Source: Glutamicibacter soli (lineage in GTDB: Bacteria; Actinomycetota; Actinomycetes; Actinomycetales; Micrococcaceae). Taken from it: DNA of 64,000 nucleotides. Below are positions 8,075 to 16,865 of the stretch, in pieces. The notes under the pieces are model-generated. The model worked only from the letters and a program-made list of their open reading frames with translations. It searched no databases and was not told where the DNA came from. How positions within the stretch are numbered: the stretch's first letter is position 1; every line of letters begins with the position of its first letter. The DNA is taken from the NCBI RefSeq assembly GCF_003309065.1, contig NZ_POAF01000009.1, positions 1-64,000 of the forward strand, in the 5' to 3' direction. Made by a program: the position numbers and the translations under genes.

Positions 8075-8340
8075 GCGGAGCTTGTCGGCGGGATGGTGTT
8101 CTGCGGGCTCGGCGCGTTCCAATTCCTGCGCGGGCTGCGCGACCGGCATCCGCGGTACCACCGGATCGCGGGCCGGATCGTGCTTCCAGCCGGGTTGGCG
8201 ATGGCGTTGAGCGGACTGTGGATGACGCAGATGTACGACTTCGTGCCCGAGCAGAGCTGGCCGGTGCGCGCGGTGCGCCTCCTGTTCGGATCGGCCACCG
8301 CCGTCGGCCTGGTGCTGGCGCTGGCGGCGATGCCGCCGAG
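8075..8340 (+). pseudogene. DUF2306-like membrane protein, truncated at both ends
   Basis: The frame encodes MVFCGLGAFQFLRGLRDR and then HPRYHRIAGRIVLPAGLA and two hydrophobic segments, typical of the middle of DUF2306 membrane proteins (about 150-220 residues). A TAG at 8072-8074 closes the frame upstream, so the N-terminal helix is missing. After about 8335 the family sequence stops and the frame runs into unrelated sequence from an aldo/keto reductase. It is a remnant, not an intact gene. Confidence 0.65.
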
Positions 8341-8607
8341 GACCTTCAAGCCAGCGTGGCCCCGATCCTGCTCGCCTGGGCCATTCGCGAGGGCCGGACC
8401 ATCGCCATCCCGAAAGCCTCAACAATTGCGCATGTTGAAGAAAATGCAGCGGCAGCCGCGTTGGAGCTCACAAGCCGCCATTTAGAGGCCATTGACCCTG
8501 CGTTCCCCACCTGTGCGGGAAACACCGTTGGAAATGTTATGGGTGCTAATCCGAAGGTTCGAGAAACTCATTTGAGTCAGTTGACGACAACTTTTCGAGA
8601 ACATTGA
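8341..8607 (+). pseudogene. C-terminal fragment of an aldo/keto reductase
   Basis: From about 8341 a second frame reads PILLAWAIREGRTIAIPKAS and then HVEEN and LEAIDPAFP, which are the C-terminal helix, NADP-binding loop and end of an aldo/keto reductase. The catalytic barrel is absent. The fragment is joined directly to the DUF2306 remnant in a different frame, so a deletion has fused two formerly separate genes. It ends at a TGA at 8605-8607. Confidence 0.7.
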
Positions 8608-8895
8608 ATTTGGATTAATTTCACGCAAATCGAGCTTTTTTGGAATGTTACGAAGAAAAGCCTTATTGTTTCGAACATGTGAGGAATTTCAGCTTCTGGT
8701 TCGTGCACGGCTTTGCCGCTATGAACTTCTGAGTTTTGCGCGCGTATTTTCGCCAACTGTCGAATAACCGGAAAATCCTAGCCGTTGACCGGGACATTAT
8801 TGCTAGTAAAGTCGCTACTGAATACCCTCAAAACTACTTGGGTTGCGAGGCAATGCTACTTGACCGGCTCAACCTGGGAGTTTGATATTAGTAGG

Positions 8896-11571
8896 ATGAC
8901 TGGCTTCCATATTGAGCGCCGAGACATACTGCCTTCCCGTGTCAAAGCGCTGTACACGGCACTCGAAGCAGCACGCACCGGCGGTCCGATATTCATCATC
9001 GGGGACGTCGGGTCTGGACGCACGACGTTTTCGCTGCAGCTGATGGATCGCATTGAATCCAATTTCATTTGGATTGTCGGTTCCAAAGCGCTGAGCTCCG
9101 TTCCCTTTTCCACGTTGAGCGTCCTCGCGACCCAACTGCCCAACGGATCCACAGGCACGTCGCCCACGGAGCTGGTCACGGGCATCGGCCGAGCCACGAG
9201 CGAACGCACCCAGTGGATTTTCCTGGACCAGGCGGAATACGTGGATCAGCAAAGCGCCGCTGTCCTCAAGCAGTTCGCTACCGCCGGAAACATTCGCCTG
9301 GTGGTCGCCACGGCGGCAGTACGTTCGCTGCCCTCGGAGCTGCGCTCCCTGATTTCCTCCCCGAGTTTCATGCGCATAGAACTTGCGCCCCTCTCCTACG
9401 ACGACGCGAACCTGATACTCTCCGAGATCCTCGGCGGCGCCGTCAATTCGAGCGCAGTCACTTCGCTGCTGGAATTCTCCGGCGGACATGCGCTGCATCT
9501 GCGTGAGCTGGCCCTTGATGCCCAGTCCACCGGGGCGCTGACCAAGCAGCAGGACTACTGGACGCTCAACAGGGCCTGGACACCGCATGGGAAACGCACC
9601 ACGGACCTGATCAACGCCCGCTTGAGCGACCAGCCGGAAAACGTCAGGGAGACCCTGGAACTCCTGGCGGTCACGGGTCCGGTCACTCTGCCGGTGGCCC
9701 GCAAACTCATGGGCCAGTCAATCTATGATGCCATCGACGCCGACTTGGTCCGCCTCGACCTCGTTTCGGAGAACCCCATTACCGGCGAGCGCACGGAGCG
9801 CGTCCGGCTGGGGGCGGGGCTCTCCTCGCAACTGGTTTTCAGCAGTTTCGATTCGTCCACGCTGCGCCGGCATATCAAGACCATCGAGGAGAAGCTGTCC
9901 TGGGAACTTTTCGACTCGGCCTCGCGCAGCCGGTTCACCAGGCATCGGCTGGAGATGGGGCTGACCGTTCCGATTCGCGAGCTGCTCTTTGATGTCGAGC
10001 AGTCAACCAGCGCGCGGCAGTTCTCGCAGGTGATCGCGTTGACCGATTTGCTGGACCAGCAGCGAGTCGACTCCCCCGACCAGCTGGAATCGTTGCTGAT
10101 TGCCCGCGCGGATGCGTTGTATGAGCTTGGCAAGCCGGAGGCCGCATTGGCCTTGCTGCAGGAGCACCTGCCAACGGGTTCGCCGGAGATCCGCTTTGTC
10201 GCCGCCAAGATCGCTTATGCAAGTCTAGGGCGGCTCGCAGTGGCTGAGCAGATCCTGGAACCCCGCCCGGGCGATCCGCCAGGCGTTGCCGCGTATCTGC
10301 TACTGATCCGCTCGCGGGCCAATAAGGTTGTTGATATCGCGTCCTTGCGCGAATATGCGTCGATGCCCGAGCTGCGCAGTGAAGGTCGGGCGGCATGCCT
10401 GGCCCATGTGCTGATCGAGAAGTCCTACGCCGGGTTGGCCGAGGAGGCGATGGCCGAGTACGTCCGGATTTCGTCCTCGCCGGAGTGGAAGACGTGGCCT
10501 GCCTCGGTTCGGTCCGAACTGGTCTTCGCGTTCCCGACGATCGCGTTCGCGCTGGGGATGAATCCTGCGCAGTTTGCCCAGTTGACGGTAGGTGACGATC
10601 TCAAGGAGGCGAACGCCGATCACGGGAACGTCATGGTGAGCATCGGCATGGGCTATCTGGAGTCCGGGTTGGCTTCGCAGGCCTTGGCTGCGTTGGAGCA
10701 GGCCATCGGCTTGCTGTCGGTGGGCGACCCGTATTTGGTCAAGGGGTTTGCAGCGGCGTTTGCCGCGTATGCCGCCTCCCTGCTGGGCGACCGGTCCAAG
10801 GCGTCGTACTACCTGGACATGTCGCGTGCTCAGCCCGAGGTTTCGGGTCAGATCCTGCGCCCGATCGCCGAGCGTTCGCTCCTGTCGGTGGTTTTGGATC
10901 TTGAAGGCGAGCAGGCCGCTGAGGAGTATCTGCACAAGCTGCTTGCTGAGGCCGAAGGATTCGGCCGGAAGAACCTGGTGATGCGCCTGCTGCTCGAAGC
11001 GTGGCAGTGCGGGCTGGTGGCCGATGCTTCACGCCTGTCGGAAGCTGCGTTGCAGGTGCAGGGGCCGCTGGCGGCGACGCTGGCGGGGTATCAAGCGGCG
11101 CTTGAGGATCCGGCGGAGCTGAATGTGGGACAGCTTGTGCAGGCCCATGTCGATGGAGGGCAGCTACTGCTGGCTGCCCAGCTGGCGGCGAGCGCCGCGG
11201 AGCGTGCTCGGGTTTTGGGTCGGCGCACGGTGGCCACTCATCTGCTGGGGCTTTCGGTCGAAATCGCCCAGCCGCTGGAACAGGTTAATACGCCGGCACT
11301 GGGTCGGGCGCGTGTTGATGAAGCGCTGTTGACGGCTCGTGAATTTGCAACGTGCGTGCGTGCCGCATCGGGGGCGAGCAATCACGAGATCTCCCAGGAG
11401 CTGTTTTTGTCCCCGCGTACGGTGGAGGGACACCTGCAGCGCTCGTATGCGAAATTGGGTATCACGGACCGTCGGCAACTGCTGGCGGAGCCTGTCGCGA
11501 CGGATGATGAAGTGCTCCCGGCCACAGAGCATACTCTAGCCCTACCTATTTCCGAGCGATGGCCTACCTAG
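8896..11571 (+). CDS. large ATPase/LuxR-type transcription regulator
   Basis: About 891 residues from ATG at 8896 (an upstream TTG at 8785 is open but its added residues look non-coding). The N-terminus holds a STAND/AAA-type ATPase with Walker A GDVGSGRTTF near residue 40 and a Walker B-like WIFLDQAEY. A long helical repeat-like middle of TPR character follows. The C-terminus is a LuxR helix-turn-helix with the segment NHEISQELFLSPRTVEGHLQ and YAKLGITDRRQLL. It resembles the LAL/MalT-like regulators that respond to a ligand through the ATPase and middle region. No target gene is evident nearby. The flanking regions are AT-richer than the gene. Confidence 0.88.
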   Translation: MTGFHIERRDILPSRVKALYTALEAARTGGPIFIIGDVGSGRTTFSLQLMDRIESNFIWIVGSKALSSVPFSTLSVLATQLPNGSTGTSPTELVTGIGRATSERTQWIFLDQAEYVDQQSAAVLKQFATAGNIRLVVATAAVRSLPSELRSLISSPSFMRIELAPLSYDDANLILSEILGGAVNSSAVTSLLEFSGGHALHLRELALDAQSTGALTKQQDYWTLNRAWTPHGKRTTDLINARLSDQPENVRETLELLAVTGPVTLPVARKLMGQSIYDAIDADLVRLDLVSENPITGERTERVRLGAGLSSQLVFSSFDSSTLRRHIKTIEEKLSWELFDSASRSRFTRHRLEMGLTVPIRELLFDVEQSTSARQFSQVIALTDLLDQQRVDSPDQLESLLIARADALYELGKPEAALALLQEHLPTGSPEIRFVAAKIAYASLGRLAVAEQILEPRPGDPPGVAAYLLLIRSRANKVVDIASLREYASMPELRSEGRAACLAHVLIEKSYAGLAEEAMAEYVRISSSPEWKTWPASVRSELVFAFPTIAFALGMNPAQFAQLTVGDDLKEANADHGNVMVSIGMGYLESGLASQALAALEQAIGLLSVGDPYLVKGFAAAFAAYAASLLGDRSKASYYLDMSRAQPEVSGQILRPIAERSLLSVVLDLEGEQAAEEYLHKLLAEAEGFGRKNLVMRLLLEAWQCGLVADASRLSEAALQVQGPLAATLAGYQAALEDPAELNVGQLVQAHVDGGQLLLAAQLAASAAERARVLGRRTVATHLLGLSVEIAQPLEQVNTPALGRARVDEALLTAREFATCVRAASGASNHEISQELFLSPRTVEGHLQRSYAKLGITDRRQLLAEPVATDDEVLPATEHTLALPISERWPT

Positions 11572-12019
11572 TCGTCTGGTTTTGTTCCTTAAATGTCCAT
11601 ACTTACGCATATGATGATTCTTGTTCGATCAACCTATGCGATGGGTTCTTGGGGGAATCACAGTAGTTGATGGAGCGGATCACGGGATTTTCGATTGCAA
11701 TCACTCGCAATGAGCGCATATGACTCCCACCGATACAGACCGGTGCCAGCATCATTGATGCTGGCACCTTGTCGTTAAGCTTTGTGACGCCATGCCACGC
11801 TCCATATTCGAAGCTATGTTCGAATCGGTGGTTTGAAGGTGTCTAAACCCGCGTTTTTCGAGACTTATTGCTTCAAACATGACGTAGGCAACAGAGTTTC
11901 GGTCGTAAATAGGCGCATGTCAATGGGTGAGACCATAATGGGAGTGAACAGTTCGTCAGGTCATTGCACGTGGCCTGCCCCGAACCAGCCCCTCGCCCCC
12001 GTCCGAAAGGCGTCTCTCC
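11572..12019. other. intergenic region
   Basis: No convincing coding frame is present in these 448 bases. The region is AT-richer than its flanks and contains one clear hairpin (11742-11768). The ribosome-binding site GAAAGG of the next gene lies at its right end. Its length leaves room for an unidentified promoter of the acyl-CoA dehydrogenase/deformylase operon. Confidence 0.5.
11742..11768 (+). terminator. hairpin after the LuxR-type regulator
   Basis: A perfect inverted repeat GGTGCCAGCATCA...TGATGCTGGCACC with a minimal loop is followed by TTGTCGTT. It is about 170 nt after the stop codon of the LuxR-type gene and is the only terminator-like structure there. Confidence 0.6.
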
Positions 12020-13168
12020 GTGAAACGCGCGCTCTTTGAAGAAGACCACGAACAGTTCCGCGAACTTGCCGTTGAGTTCAACGCCCGGCAGATCGCCGGT
12101 AAGTATGCGCAATGGGAAAAAGAACACCAGATTCCCCGCGAGGTGTGGCAGTCCGCCGGGGAGAACGGATTGCTCGGTCTCGCGGTGCCGGAAGAGTTCG
12201 GCGGCATGGGCATCGACGACTACCGCTTCCGCGTCGTGCTTGATGAGGAGTTCGTCCGTTCGGGGCACCTTGCGGTGGCATTGGCCCTGCACCTGCATGA
12301 CGACCTCGTGCTCCCCTACCTGCTGGCCTACGGGTCGCAGGACCTGAAGCAGCGCTGGCTTCCGCGGTTCGTGGACGGATCCACGATCACCTCCTGCGCC
12401 TTCACCGAGCCGGGTGCCGGGTCGGATCTGCGAGGGGTGCGCACCAAGGCTGTGCGCGACGGGGACGACTGGCTGGTCAGCGGCCAGAAGACCTTCATCG
12501 GCAACGGCGCCTACGGCGATGCGGCAGTGGTGCTGGCCCGCACGGACGGGCAGACCGCGCGGGCCGGGGAGGATTCGTTCACCCTGTTCATGGTCGAGCG
12601 TTCCGAGGGCTACTCGAACGGGCAGCCATTCGACAAGATGGGCCTGCGCGCTTCCGACACCGCAGAGCTGTTCTTCGACGAGGTGCGCGTTTCCGACGCC
12701 GATCGCATCGGCGAGGTCGGCCAGGGGCTCGCATACGTCAAGGAGCAGCTGCCGCAGGCGCGCCTGGCGATCGCAGTAGCGGCCAGCGCCATCTGCACCG
12801 CCGCATTCGACCAGGCCCTGGCCCATGCCGGCGAGCGCTCCGCCTTCGGCCAGGCGCTGACCGGCTTCCAGAACACCCGCTTCGAGCTGGCGGACCTGAA
12901 GACTGAGGCGCATGTCACCCAGGCCTTCGTCGATCGCGCGGTCCTCGCGTTCAACGAGGGAGAGCTCGACGCGCAGGAGGCGGCCGAGGTGAAGCTTTGG
13001 GCTAGTGAAAGCGCGAAAAAACTCACCGACAAGGCGCTGCAGATCCATGGCGGGTACGGCTACATCATGGAGTACCCGATCGCGCAGTCGTTCACCGCAT
13101 CCCGCTTGCTGACCATTTTCGGTGGCACAAGTGAGATCATGCGTGAAACTATTGGACGAGCACTCTAA
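12020..13168 (+). CDS. acyl-CoA dehydrogenase (long-chain type)
   Basis: A 382-residue FAD-dependent acyl-CoA dehydrogenase catalysing alpha,beta-dehydrogenation of an acyl-CoA in fatty-acid or related degradation. Family motifs are clear: SCAFTEPGAGSDLRG, SGQKTFIGNG, AFGQALTGFQNTRFELADLK, QIHGGYGYIMEYPIAQ and IFGGTSEIMRETIGRAL. The position holding the catalytic Glu in medium-chain enzymes is Gly here (FGGT), as is usual for the long-chain/isovaleryl-type group, where the base comes from an earlier helix. The start is GTG at 12020 with GAAAGG upstream. Peptide deformylase follows after 26 nt, probably in the same operon. Chain length preference is unknown. Confidence 0.9.
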   Translation: MKRALFEEDHEQFRELAVEFNARQIAGKYAQWEKEHQIPREVWQSAGENGLLGLAVPEEFGGMGIDDYRFRVVLDEEFVRSGHLAVALALHLHDDLVLPYLLAYGSQDLKQRWLPRFVDGSTITSCAFTEPGAGSDLRGVRTKAVRDGDDWLVSGQKTFIGNGAYGDAAVVLARTDGQTARAGEDSFTLFMVERSEGYSNGQPFDKMGLRASDTAELFFDEVRVSDADRIGEVGQGLAYVKEQLPQARLAIAVAASAICTAAFDQALAHAGERSAFGQALTGFQNTRFELADLKTEAHVTQAFVDRAVLAFNEGELDAQEAAEVKLWASESAKKLTDKALQIHGGYGYIMEYPIAQSFTASRLLTIFGGTSEIMRETIGRAL

Positions 13169-13194
13169 GCACTTTTTGGAAAGGAACTGATCAC

Positions 13195-13767
13195 GTGCCA
13201 ATTCGGCAGATCACCGTCTACGGGGAACCCGTCCTGCACAAGCGCGCCGTGGAGGTGACGCAGTTCGACGACGAGCTTCGCCACCTGGTGGCGGACATGC
13301 ACACCACCATGGATGCCGCGCACGGCGTAGGCCTGGCCGCTCCGCAGATCGGCCTGGGGCTGCGCATGTTCACCTACGTCTACGCGGACCAGGACGATGC
13401 CCAGGAGCGCGGCGTGGTGATCAACCCGAAGCTGACCCTGTCCAAGGTGTCCCAGGGTGTTCCCGACGCCGAGGACGATTCCGAGGGCTGCCTGTCGGTG
13501 CCGGGGCTGGATTTCCCGCTCAAGCGCGCCGACTACGCCAAGGTGGAGGGCTTCGACGAGTTCGGCAATCCGATCTCCTTCGAGGCGCACGGCTGGTTCG
13601 CCCGCATCATGCAGCACGAGTACGACCACCTGGACGGCCTGCTGTACGTGGACAAGTTGCAGCCGCGCTGGGAGAAGCGCTGGAAGAAGGCCAAGAAGTC
13701 CCTCGGCTGGGGCGTGCCGGGCAATACCTGGCTTCCGGGCACCGATGCGGACCCGTTCGGCCACTAG
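13195..13767 (+). CDS. def: peptide deformylase
   Basis: A 190-residue Fe2+/Zn2+ metallohydrolase that removes the N-formyl group from new polypeptides. All three family motifs are intact: GVGLAAPQIG, EGCLSVPG (metal-binding Cys) and QHEYDHLDG (two metal-binding His and the catalytic Glu). The start is GTG at 13195 with GGAAAGGAA upstream. The C-terminus is longer than in type 1 enzymes from Proteobacteria and carries a KRWKKAKKSLGWG tail, common in Actinobacteria. The stop codon overlaps that of the convergent gene at 13764. Confidence 0.96.
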   Translation: MPIRQITVYGEPVLHKRAVEVTQFDDELRHLVADMHTTMDAAHGVGLAAPQIGLGLRMFTYVYADQDDAQERGVVINPKLTLSKVSQGVPDAEDDSEGCLSVPGLDFPLKRADYAKVEGFDEFGNPISFEAHGWFARIMQHEYDHLDGLLYVDKLQPRWEKRWKKAKKSLGWGVPGNTWLPGTDADPFGH

Positions 13768-14807
13768 GCCCTGAACTCCAGATACCGCTGATGCAGCGCC
13801 GCACCGAGTCGATCGGTCGGCGCTGTTTGCGCGTTCCACGGCCTTTCGGCCTTGCCCGAACGCAGCCAGAAGGGCTTGACCATGCCGTTGCTGCCCGGGC
13901 CGATCTGCGCGCGCAGCCGCTCGTCGGCGACCAGCGAGCGGTCCGCGTAGGACAGGTAGTACTCGTCGAAGTGCCCCAGCAGGCGCAGCGGAAGCCTGGA
14001 GGGAAGATCCGCCGCCAGCGCCGGGCAGGCGAAGAGCAGGTAGAGCTCCTCGCCGCGGGTGTCCCGCCCCACGCAGAGCAGCTCTGAACCCAGCTCGGCG
14101 GCCGCCGTCTTGAGCTGCGTGAGCGTCTGCCCGGTATACCAGGCGGCATCCCTGATGCTGGCAGGTCCATGGCCCGCCAGATAGCGCCTGAGCAGCTCCT
14201 GCAGCGGCTGGGCGGGCTGGAGGTCCGGTGCGGCCAGGCGATCAAGCAGGATGAAGTCCTGGCCGGCGAGCCCCGCGCCCTCGGGAACCGGCCCCAGGCA
14301 CAGCAGACCCTCCATGACCAGGCACATAAGCAGGTGCACCCCGCGTTGCGCGGAGGTCTGGATTCCGCGCTCGTTGAGCATGTCGAACAGGCCGGCACGG
14401 CTCGCGTGGCCCCGCTCTTCCAGGTGGGCGGCGATCAACGTCCCGGCGGCGTCGATGTCGCCCGCGGTGATCTGCAGTTCGCGCAGGCGCGAGCCCATGG
14501 CCTTGAGCGTGCGCTGGCGTGTGGCCCGCACCAGCCACCGCACGTCGGCGGCGGCGCAGATATGCAACGTGCCGCGCATGGTCCAGGAGCGCACCAGTTC
14601 CCCCGAGGCGAACAGCGCGTCAATGCGCGCCCTGCCGATGCCCTTTCCCGAACGCTGGGCGAGCGCGTAGCGCCCGGCGGCCAGGTCCTGGGATTGGAGC
14701 GCCAGCATGCGTTCCGCGGCCGCGGGGATGGAGCCGGCAGGTTCCAGCAGCAGCTGGTTCGCCATGCGCAGCTGAAGGATGCGCCGCGGCGGCAGGTGCT
14801 CGGTCAT
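13764..14807 (-). CDS. AlkZ-like (HTH_42) winged-helix DNA-binding protein
   Basis: A 347-residue protein of the winged-helix DUF1006/HTH_42 family that includes the DNA glycosylases AlkZ and YcaQ/AlkX. Near residue 38 it has Q-S-Q within MLALQSQDLAAG, at the place where AlkZ carries its catalytic Q-x-Q motif; SWTMRGTLHI around residue 75 is also family-typical. AlkZ-type enzymes excise alkylated or crosslinked bases. Many actinobacterial homologues are uncharacterised, so activity is inferred. It is followed on the same strand by no close gene and is preceded by a 208-residue unknown 12 nt upstream, suggesting an operon. Its stop overlaps that of def. Confidence 0.75.
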   Translation of the reverse strand: MTEHLPPRRILQLRMANQLLLEPAGSIPAAAERMLALQSQDLAAGRYALAQRSGKGIGRARIDALFASGELVRSWTMRGTLHICAAADVRWLVRATRQRTLKAMGSRLRELQITAGDIDAAGTLIAAHLEERGHASRAGLFDMLNERGIQTSAQRGVHLLMCLVMEGLLCLGPVPEGAGLAGQDFILLDRLAAPDLQPAQPLQELLRRYLAGHGPASIRDAAWYTGQTLTQLKTAAAELGSELLCVGRDTRGEELYLLFACPALAADLPSRLPLRLLGHFDEYYLSYADRSLVADERLRAQIGPGSNGMVKPFWLRSGKAERPWNAQTAPTDRLGAALHQRYLEFRA

Positions 14808-14819
14808 CGAGATCGCATC

Positions 14820-15446
14820 CTATGCCAACCGCGTGCGGATCCACTCGGCGAGCGCCTGCCTGAGCAGGGACCAGCTGGCGGCGATGTCGAAGGAGGTCAC
14901 CAGGTGCGAATCGCTGAGTTTGTGCATGCAGTACCCGGCCCAAGGCACCACCGTGAGATCCGTCAGCCCACGCTCCCACGCGGCGACCAGCACCGGTTCC
15001 ACCTGGGGGCCGCGCAGCACCGGGTCGAGGTCGATACCCAGCAAGGGATCGAACATTTGTTCCCATTGCTCGAATGCGGTGAGGTCGATCCCCTCGCGTC
15101 CGTACTGCGCGGTCCAGGCATCGTTGTCGGTGGCGCGGCTCGCTGCCGTGGTGAGGGCCGCGAGTCCGGGGACGCGATGGGCGCCGTGCGCCTTCACGCC
15201 CCAGGCGTTCGACCAGGTGCGAATCCACCGCCGCTCCCACAGGATCCGTGCGGCTTCATCCGGCATGGCGGAGGACCCCGTTTCGGGAACCGGGTTCAGC
15301 TCGGGCAGGGCGAGGTCTTCAGCGAGGCCCCAGGCGTGCCGGATGAACAGCAGCATCCGGATCGGCTGCCCGTGGTCGTCCATGGCCAGCGACATGTCCG
15401 CAGGCCACGAACTCTGGCGCAGGGCCGGGTTCGTTGATCGCATCAT
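14820..15446 (-). CDS. uncharacterised actinobacterial protein
   Basis: A soluble protein of 208 residues that I do not recognise. It is rich in Trp and has a central segment (YGREGIDLTAFEQWEQMF) and a C-terminal helix ending in EWIRTRLA. No signal peptide, membrane helix or catalytic motif is evident. It lies 12 nt upstream of the AlkZ-like gene on the same strand, so the two are probably co-transcribed. A role in the same process is possible but not shown. Confidence 0.65.
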   Translation of the reverse strand: MMRSTNPALRQSSWPADMSLAMDDHGQPIRMLLFIRHAWGLAEDLALPELNPVPETGSSAMPDEAARILWERRWIRTWSNAWGVKAHGAHRVPGLAALTTAASRATDNDAWTAQYGREGIDLTAFEQWEQMFDPLLGIDLDPVLRGPQVEPVLVAAWERGLTDLTVVPWAGYCMHKLSDSHLVTSFDIAASWSLLRQALAEWIRTRLA

Positions 15447-15501
15447 GCCCCGAGCTTGGCACAGGACGCCTCCACTGGCAACAGATTTCCGGCCGCCGGG
15501 A

Positions 15502-15903
15502 CTATGTCAGGCTCCACCGGTTCCGGCCCAGGCTCCAACGCCGCCCCTCCAGATCGATATGCACCGTGGTCTTTGCTCCCGGACGCAGAAAGCGCCGGCG
15601 TTGTTCAATGCGCGCCTCGCCGCGAAGATAGACCCGCAGCGCGCGGCAGAGCCTGCCGAGGTCGAAGTCCGCGTCGGATTCGTCATCCAGCAGCGCGCAG
15701 TGGACGCCGAGCTCCGGTATGAATGCCTCCAGCCAGACGCCGTCGAGACGGATGAATGCGGTGCAGCTCGGATCCGCGGTGCTGCCGACGAGCACCGAAT
15801 ACCGCGGCGGGTTCTCGCGCAGGTCGGTTTCCAGGACGCTGAAGCCCTCGGCGAAGGTCGCCGCGACGACGCGATCCAGCCGCGTGGTGAGCTCGTTTGG
15901 CAT
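15502..15903 (-). CDS. uncharacterised protein, paralogous to the next gene's C-terminal half
   Basis: A 133-residue soluble protein of unknown function. Its sequence (ETDLRENPPRYSVLVGSTAD, then LDDESDADFDLGRLCRALRV) is clearly related to the C-terminal 120 residues of the protein encoded immediately upstream (EDASRENPPQYSVLVRN, then VDDDDNEAGKEAELHRLCRL). Both end in a VHI/VHV-beta-strand plus GRRW/GQRW element. The two genes therefore form a tandem paralogous pair. No catalytic motif is visible. Confidence 0.65.
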   Translation of the reverse strand: MPNELTTRLDRVVAATFAEGFSVLETDLRENPPRYSVLVGSTADPSCTAFIRLDGVWLEAFIPELGVHCALLDDESDADFDLGRLCRALRVYLRGEARIEQRRRFLRPGAKTTVHIDLEGRRWSLGRNRWSLT

Positions 15904-15952
15904 GCCACCAGCCTACCTCCGCCTCCGACGCAGCCTCGAGTATTCCGGCGGG

Positions 15953-16681
15953 TCAGGGATTCGGCACCCGGGAGACGCGGCGTCCGATCTGCCATCGCTG
16001 CCCGTCAGCCTCAACGTGGACTACCGGAGTCGTCCCGGAGCGGAACAGCCGGCACAGGCGGTGCAGCTCGGCTTCCTTGCCGGCCTCGTTGTCGTCATCG
16101 TCAACAATGCCCGTCCGCACATCGTGGTCCGGGAAATCGACGTCCAAGCGGATCAGGTCGATCCTGATCACCGCGGCGAGACCGGTCCCGCAGTTGCGCA
16201 CCAGCACCGAGTATTGCGGCGGGTTCTCCCGGGAGGCGTCCTCGACCACGATGAAACCCCGGCCGAACACCTCCCCGGTGACCCGGCACAGCATGGATTT
16301 CAGCTCGATCGGCATTTCCAGAGTGTACAGCGGGCTTGCGGCCCTCCGAACCCCGTTGCCCGCGGTGCGCAACAAATAGAACAACCCCATGGCCATGCAG
16401 ATGCCCAGCGTCAGATAGGCAGAGAGCAGTGCGGCCGCCGCGGCCAGCACGTAGATGGGCATCGATACCAGGCCGCGAAGCAGGATCGAGCGTGTCTGCC
16501 GGGCATCGAGCGTTTCGCGCAGCAGGTGCGGCCGCCGCTTGGGCAGATGGTATTGCAGGGCGAAAAAGACCACGGGGGTCAGCAGGAACGATCCGGCGTG
16601 GATCACGGCTGCCAGCACCCCGTCGGAAAAAGCCTCGACGCGTCCAGTCCCGCTCAGCTCGGCGCGGTGTCCCGGTGCCAT
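15953..16681 (-). CDS. shortened TMEM175-like membrane part fused to an unknown domain
   Basis: From ATG at 16681 (AAGGGGG upstream) the frame encodes about 242 residues. The first part begins RVEAFSDGVLAAVI, the start of TMEM175/DUF1211 potassium-channel proteins, but then jumps to two or three later helices; the conserved middle is absent and the membrane part is only about 110 residues instead of about 200. The second part, from residue 123, is an uncharacterised soluble domain paralogous to the neighbouring 133-residue protein. An internal ATG at 16315 with CTGGAA upstream could start that domain as a separate 120-residue protein. Either a deletion created a fusion or the two are separate products in one frame. 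Confidence 0.55.
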   Translation of the reverse strand: MAPGHRAELSGTGRVEAFSDGVLAAVIHAGSFLLTPVVFFALQYHLPKRRPHLLRETLDARQTRSILLRGLVSMPIYVLAAAAALLSAYLTLGICMAMGLFYLLRTAGNGVRRAASPLYTLEMPIELKSMLCRVTGEVFGRGFIVVEDASRENPPQYSVLVRNCGTGLAAVIRIDLIRLDVDFPDHDVRTGIVDDDDNEAGKEAELHRLCRLFRSGTTPVVHVEADGQRWQIGRRVSRVPNP

Positions 16682-16797
16682 GGCAGCCCCCTTGCCGCAT
16701 TTCTTGCCCCGATGGGTTGCGACTCTACTCCTTGGCGGCCTCCGCGGAGCCGCCGGCACCGGATTTCCCGCGCGGGACGCGTCCGAAGGACGCCAAA

Positions 16798-16838
16798 GGG
16801 GCCGCACCCCGCGTGCCGAAGCACGGGTGTGCGGCCCC
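16798..16838 (-). terminator. terminator of the GAPDH gene
   Basis: A long GC-rich hairpin with arms GGGGCCGCAC and GTGCGGCCCC plus an inner extension sits 28 nt after the GAPDH stop codon on the minus strand. It is followed there by TTTGGCG. It separates the gene from the TMEM175-like gene downstream. Confidence 0.75.
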
Positions 16839-16865
16839 TTGGTGGAGCGTATCGCTGCGAAGAGA

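Noticed and set aside
8785-8895. TTG at 8785 as start of the LuxR-type regulator
   Set aside because: The 37 extra residues do not look coding. TTGACC there is more like a promoter element, and ATG at 8896 begins the conserved part.
13139-13168. Loss of the catalytic Glu in the acyl-CoA dehydrogenase as a sign of inactivity
   Set aside because: Gly in the F-G-G-T segment is normal for the long-chain and isovaleryl-type enzymes, whose base comes from another helix, so inactivity is not implied.
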